From an uncultured Clostridia bacterium (lineage in GTDB: Bacteria > Bacillota_A > Clostridia > Christensenellales > CAG-138), in contig CALFIV010000393.1 of NCBI GenBank assembly GCA_937877295.1, positions 1 through 6,039 of the forward strand: DNA of 6,039 bases, written 5' to 3'. Of this stretch, positions 5,089-6,039 are shown piece by piece. Positions within the stretch are counted from its first letter, which is position 1, and each line of letters opens with the position of its first letter. The notes below the pieces were generated by a model. It saw only the letters and a list, made by a program, of their open reading frames with translations. It was not told the DNA's origin and did not search any database. The translations under genes were made by a program, and so were the position numbers.

Positions 5089-5724
5089 TCATTTTGCATC
5101 CTCCGCCCGCTCGCCCGTCACCCAATAATCGCAGATCCTGTCGCCGTTTACGATCGTATGCTCCCGGTGCAGCTTCCCGTGCTGCAAACGGAACATGACC
5201 TCATCGGTTGCGCACAGCGCGGGCATCAGCTCGGCGATTCCTTCACGCTCGCAGAATTCGCAGATCGGGCATCGGGTGAAATAATAGTAGCTCCCGTCGC
5301 GGTGCTTGGTCGGGTCAAAGTTCACCACCCAGTTGACCGGATAGTCCCTGCCGTGCTTTTCATACCACGCCGCATACGTCTGCATGTCCGTTTCCCATTT
5401 CTTCGGCGTACGGTTCAGGTCTGTCATGCCGAAAACCGTACGCAAAAGGCGGCTTTCGAGCACGTCGGTCATGACCCTCCCCATTTCATCCGGCGAAATT
5501 TGCTTTTCGCTGCCAAGCCACGCTGCGGCAAACACGTAGGCAAAATATGCGTTTGTCGCCATCGGATTGCCCGGACCGAGCTCGTCTGCGTGTGCAAGGA
5601 GGCGGCGGTATTCCGTCTTGCCCTTTTGAATCGACTGCTTCGCAAGCGCTTTCCCGAAACGCTTCTATATGCTCTTTTTCATCATCGGCACAAACAGCGT
5701 CCAGTAGATTCCCCTGTATTTCAT
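5089..5724 (-). pseudogene. ATC hydrolase-family protein interrupted by an in-frame amber codon
   Basis: The gene starts at ATG 5722-5724, overlapping the stop of the upstream paralogue as ATGA, and spans 211 codons, but codon 20 is TAG (5665-5667). The frame on both sides looks like one protein: MKYRGIYWTLFVPMMKKSI before the stop, then KRFGKALAKQS and the family body. The C-terminal half carries the family signature: YYYFTRCPICEFCEREG, LMPALCATDEVM, and a final CDYW. Family members include the enzyme opening L-2-amino-thiazoline-4-carboxylate in bacterial cysteine formation, but most clostridial members have no proven substrate. If the amber is real, translation could restart only at the ATG at 5562 (157 codons), losing about 55 N-terminal residues, and no good ribosome binding site is evident there. 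A sequencing error, a true nonsense mutation or amber suppression are all possible; nonsense or error is likeliest. Confidence 0.75.
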
Positions 5725-6039
5725 GCGTTCGTCTCTTTTCTCACACTGACCAGCAGTCCATTGTCCGTTTTTTTCAGTTCATACGCCTTTGCGATCGGGT
5801 TTTGATCGCCGACGATGCAGTAATCGCAGCGATCGGACGTGATGCAGGTCCCTTCGCGGATCAGCGCGGCGTGGAGCTTCTGCATGGCAAAATGGTCGCA
5901 GTTGCACATCACCGGAAGCACATCCTCCATGTGGTGACGCTTGGCAAACTCTGCGTTCGGGCACTGCGTAAAGCAATAGCGGATCGCGCCGTTTTGTTCG
6001 TCGTACTCGAACCCGCCCATGCAAAAAGAAGCCGGCAGC
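5721..6039 (-). CDS. ATC hydrolase-family protein, 5' end outside the window
   Basis: The frame is open to the window edge (at least 105 residues), so the ATG at 6020 is probably internal and the true start lies to the right. The visible part aligns well with the neighbouring paralogue: RYCFTQCPNAEFAKRHH matches its YYYFTRCP segment, VLPVMCNCDHFAMQKLH matches LMPALCATDEVM, and SDRCDYCIVGD matches DRICDYW. This is the C-terminal signature of the L-2-amino-thiazoline-4-carboxylic acid hydrolase family, with its conserved cysteines. The substrate in this organism is unknown. It ends in ATGA with the next gene, implying translational coupling and a shared pathway or a hetero-oligomer. The operon promoter must lie beyond the right edge. 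Confidence 0.8.
   Translation of the reverse strand, partial: LPASFCMGGFEYDEQNGAIRYCFTQCPNAEFAKRHHMEDVLPVMCNCDHFAMQKLHAALIREGTCITSDRCDYCIVGDQNPIAKAYELKKTDNGLLVSVRKETNA

Noticed and set aside
5058..5099. 14-residue N-terminal extension of the methyltransferase from ATG 5097-5099
   Set aside because: GGAGG abuts this ATG with no spacing and the extension overlaps the upstream gene. The ATG at 5057 has GGAGG at 9 nt and gives a typical family N-terminus.
5665..5667. Pyrrolysine or other recoding of the amber codon
   Set aside because: The family is not known to use pyrrolysine and no supporting tRNA or synthetase gene is visible. A nonsense mutation or sequence error is simpler.
5158..5805. 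215-codon plus-strand open frame
   Set aside because: It is a shadow of the two ATC hydrolase-family genes and has no recognisable motif.

Overview
The window looks like a piece of a chromosome from an anaerobic, gut-type Firmicute (Clostridia). This is inferred from strong GGAGG-type ribosome binding sites, tight ATGA gene overlaps, and the kinds of host and phage proteins present. I cannot assign a genus. Every supported gene lies on the minus strand, so the biology reads from right to left.

Host part (about 3955-6039, resuming at 243-521). This was a four-gene operon. It starts with a gene cut by the window edge that encodes an L-2-amino-thiazoline-4-carboxylate (ATC) hydrolase-family protein. 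An ATGA overlap leads to a second, paralogous ATC hydrolase-family gene, which carries an in-frame amber codon at codon 20. After a 31-nt gap comes a class I SAM-dependent methyltransferase. Another ATGA overlap leads to an alpha/beta hydrolase. The alpha/beta hydrolase is split: its first 165 codons, with the GLSMGG nucleophile elbow, lie at 3955-4449, and its last 92 codons, with the catalytic-His-like GMAHGE, lie at 243-521. Joining the halves at a shared CTG codon restores one frame of 257 codons, a normal length for the fold.

Inserted part (about 526-3958, 3.4 kb). The DNA between the halves is phage-derived. It is read in frame from the hydrolase start, giving a three-part 1142-residue ORF. 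The parts are the hydrolase N-terminus, a phage 'polyvalent protein' portion (zinc metallopeptidase HELTHH, then an AT-rich possible nuclease module bounded by a repeated linker), and a C-terminal beta-rich domain that resembles a separate small phage protein. A 128-aa gene of unknown function follows, with an excellent ribosome binding site. The far end of the insert (526-619) is non-coding and carries two tandem 10-bp repeat pairs and a 7-bp inverted repeat. No integrase, terminase, portal or other phage machinery is present, so this is a remnant, a non-autonomous element, or an assembly collapse of a larger prophage.

Left end (1-242). This stretch has no supported gene. It contains a run of small perfect hairpins and a strong intrinsic terminator at 115-147 that can also serve the minus-strand operon.

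The main result is a host operon with two lesions, the insertion and the amber codon. The insertion creates an in-frame hydrolase-phage fusion. Both lesions need read-level confirmation.
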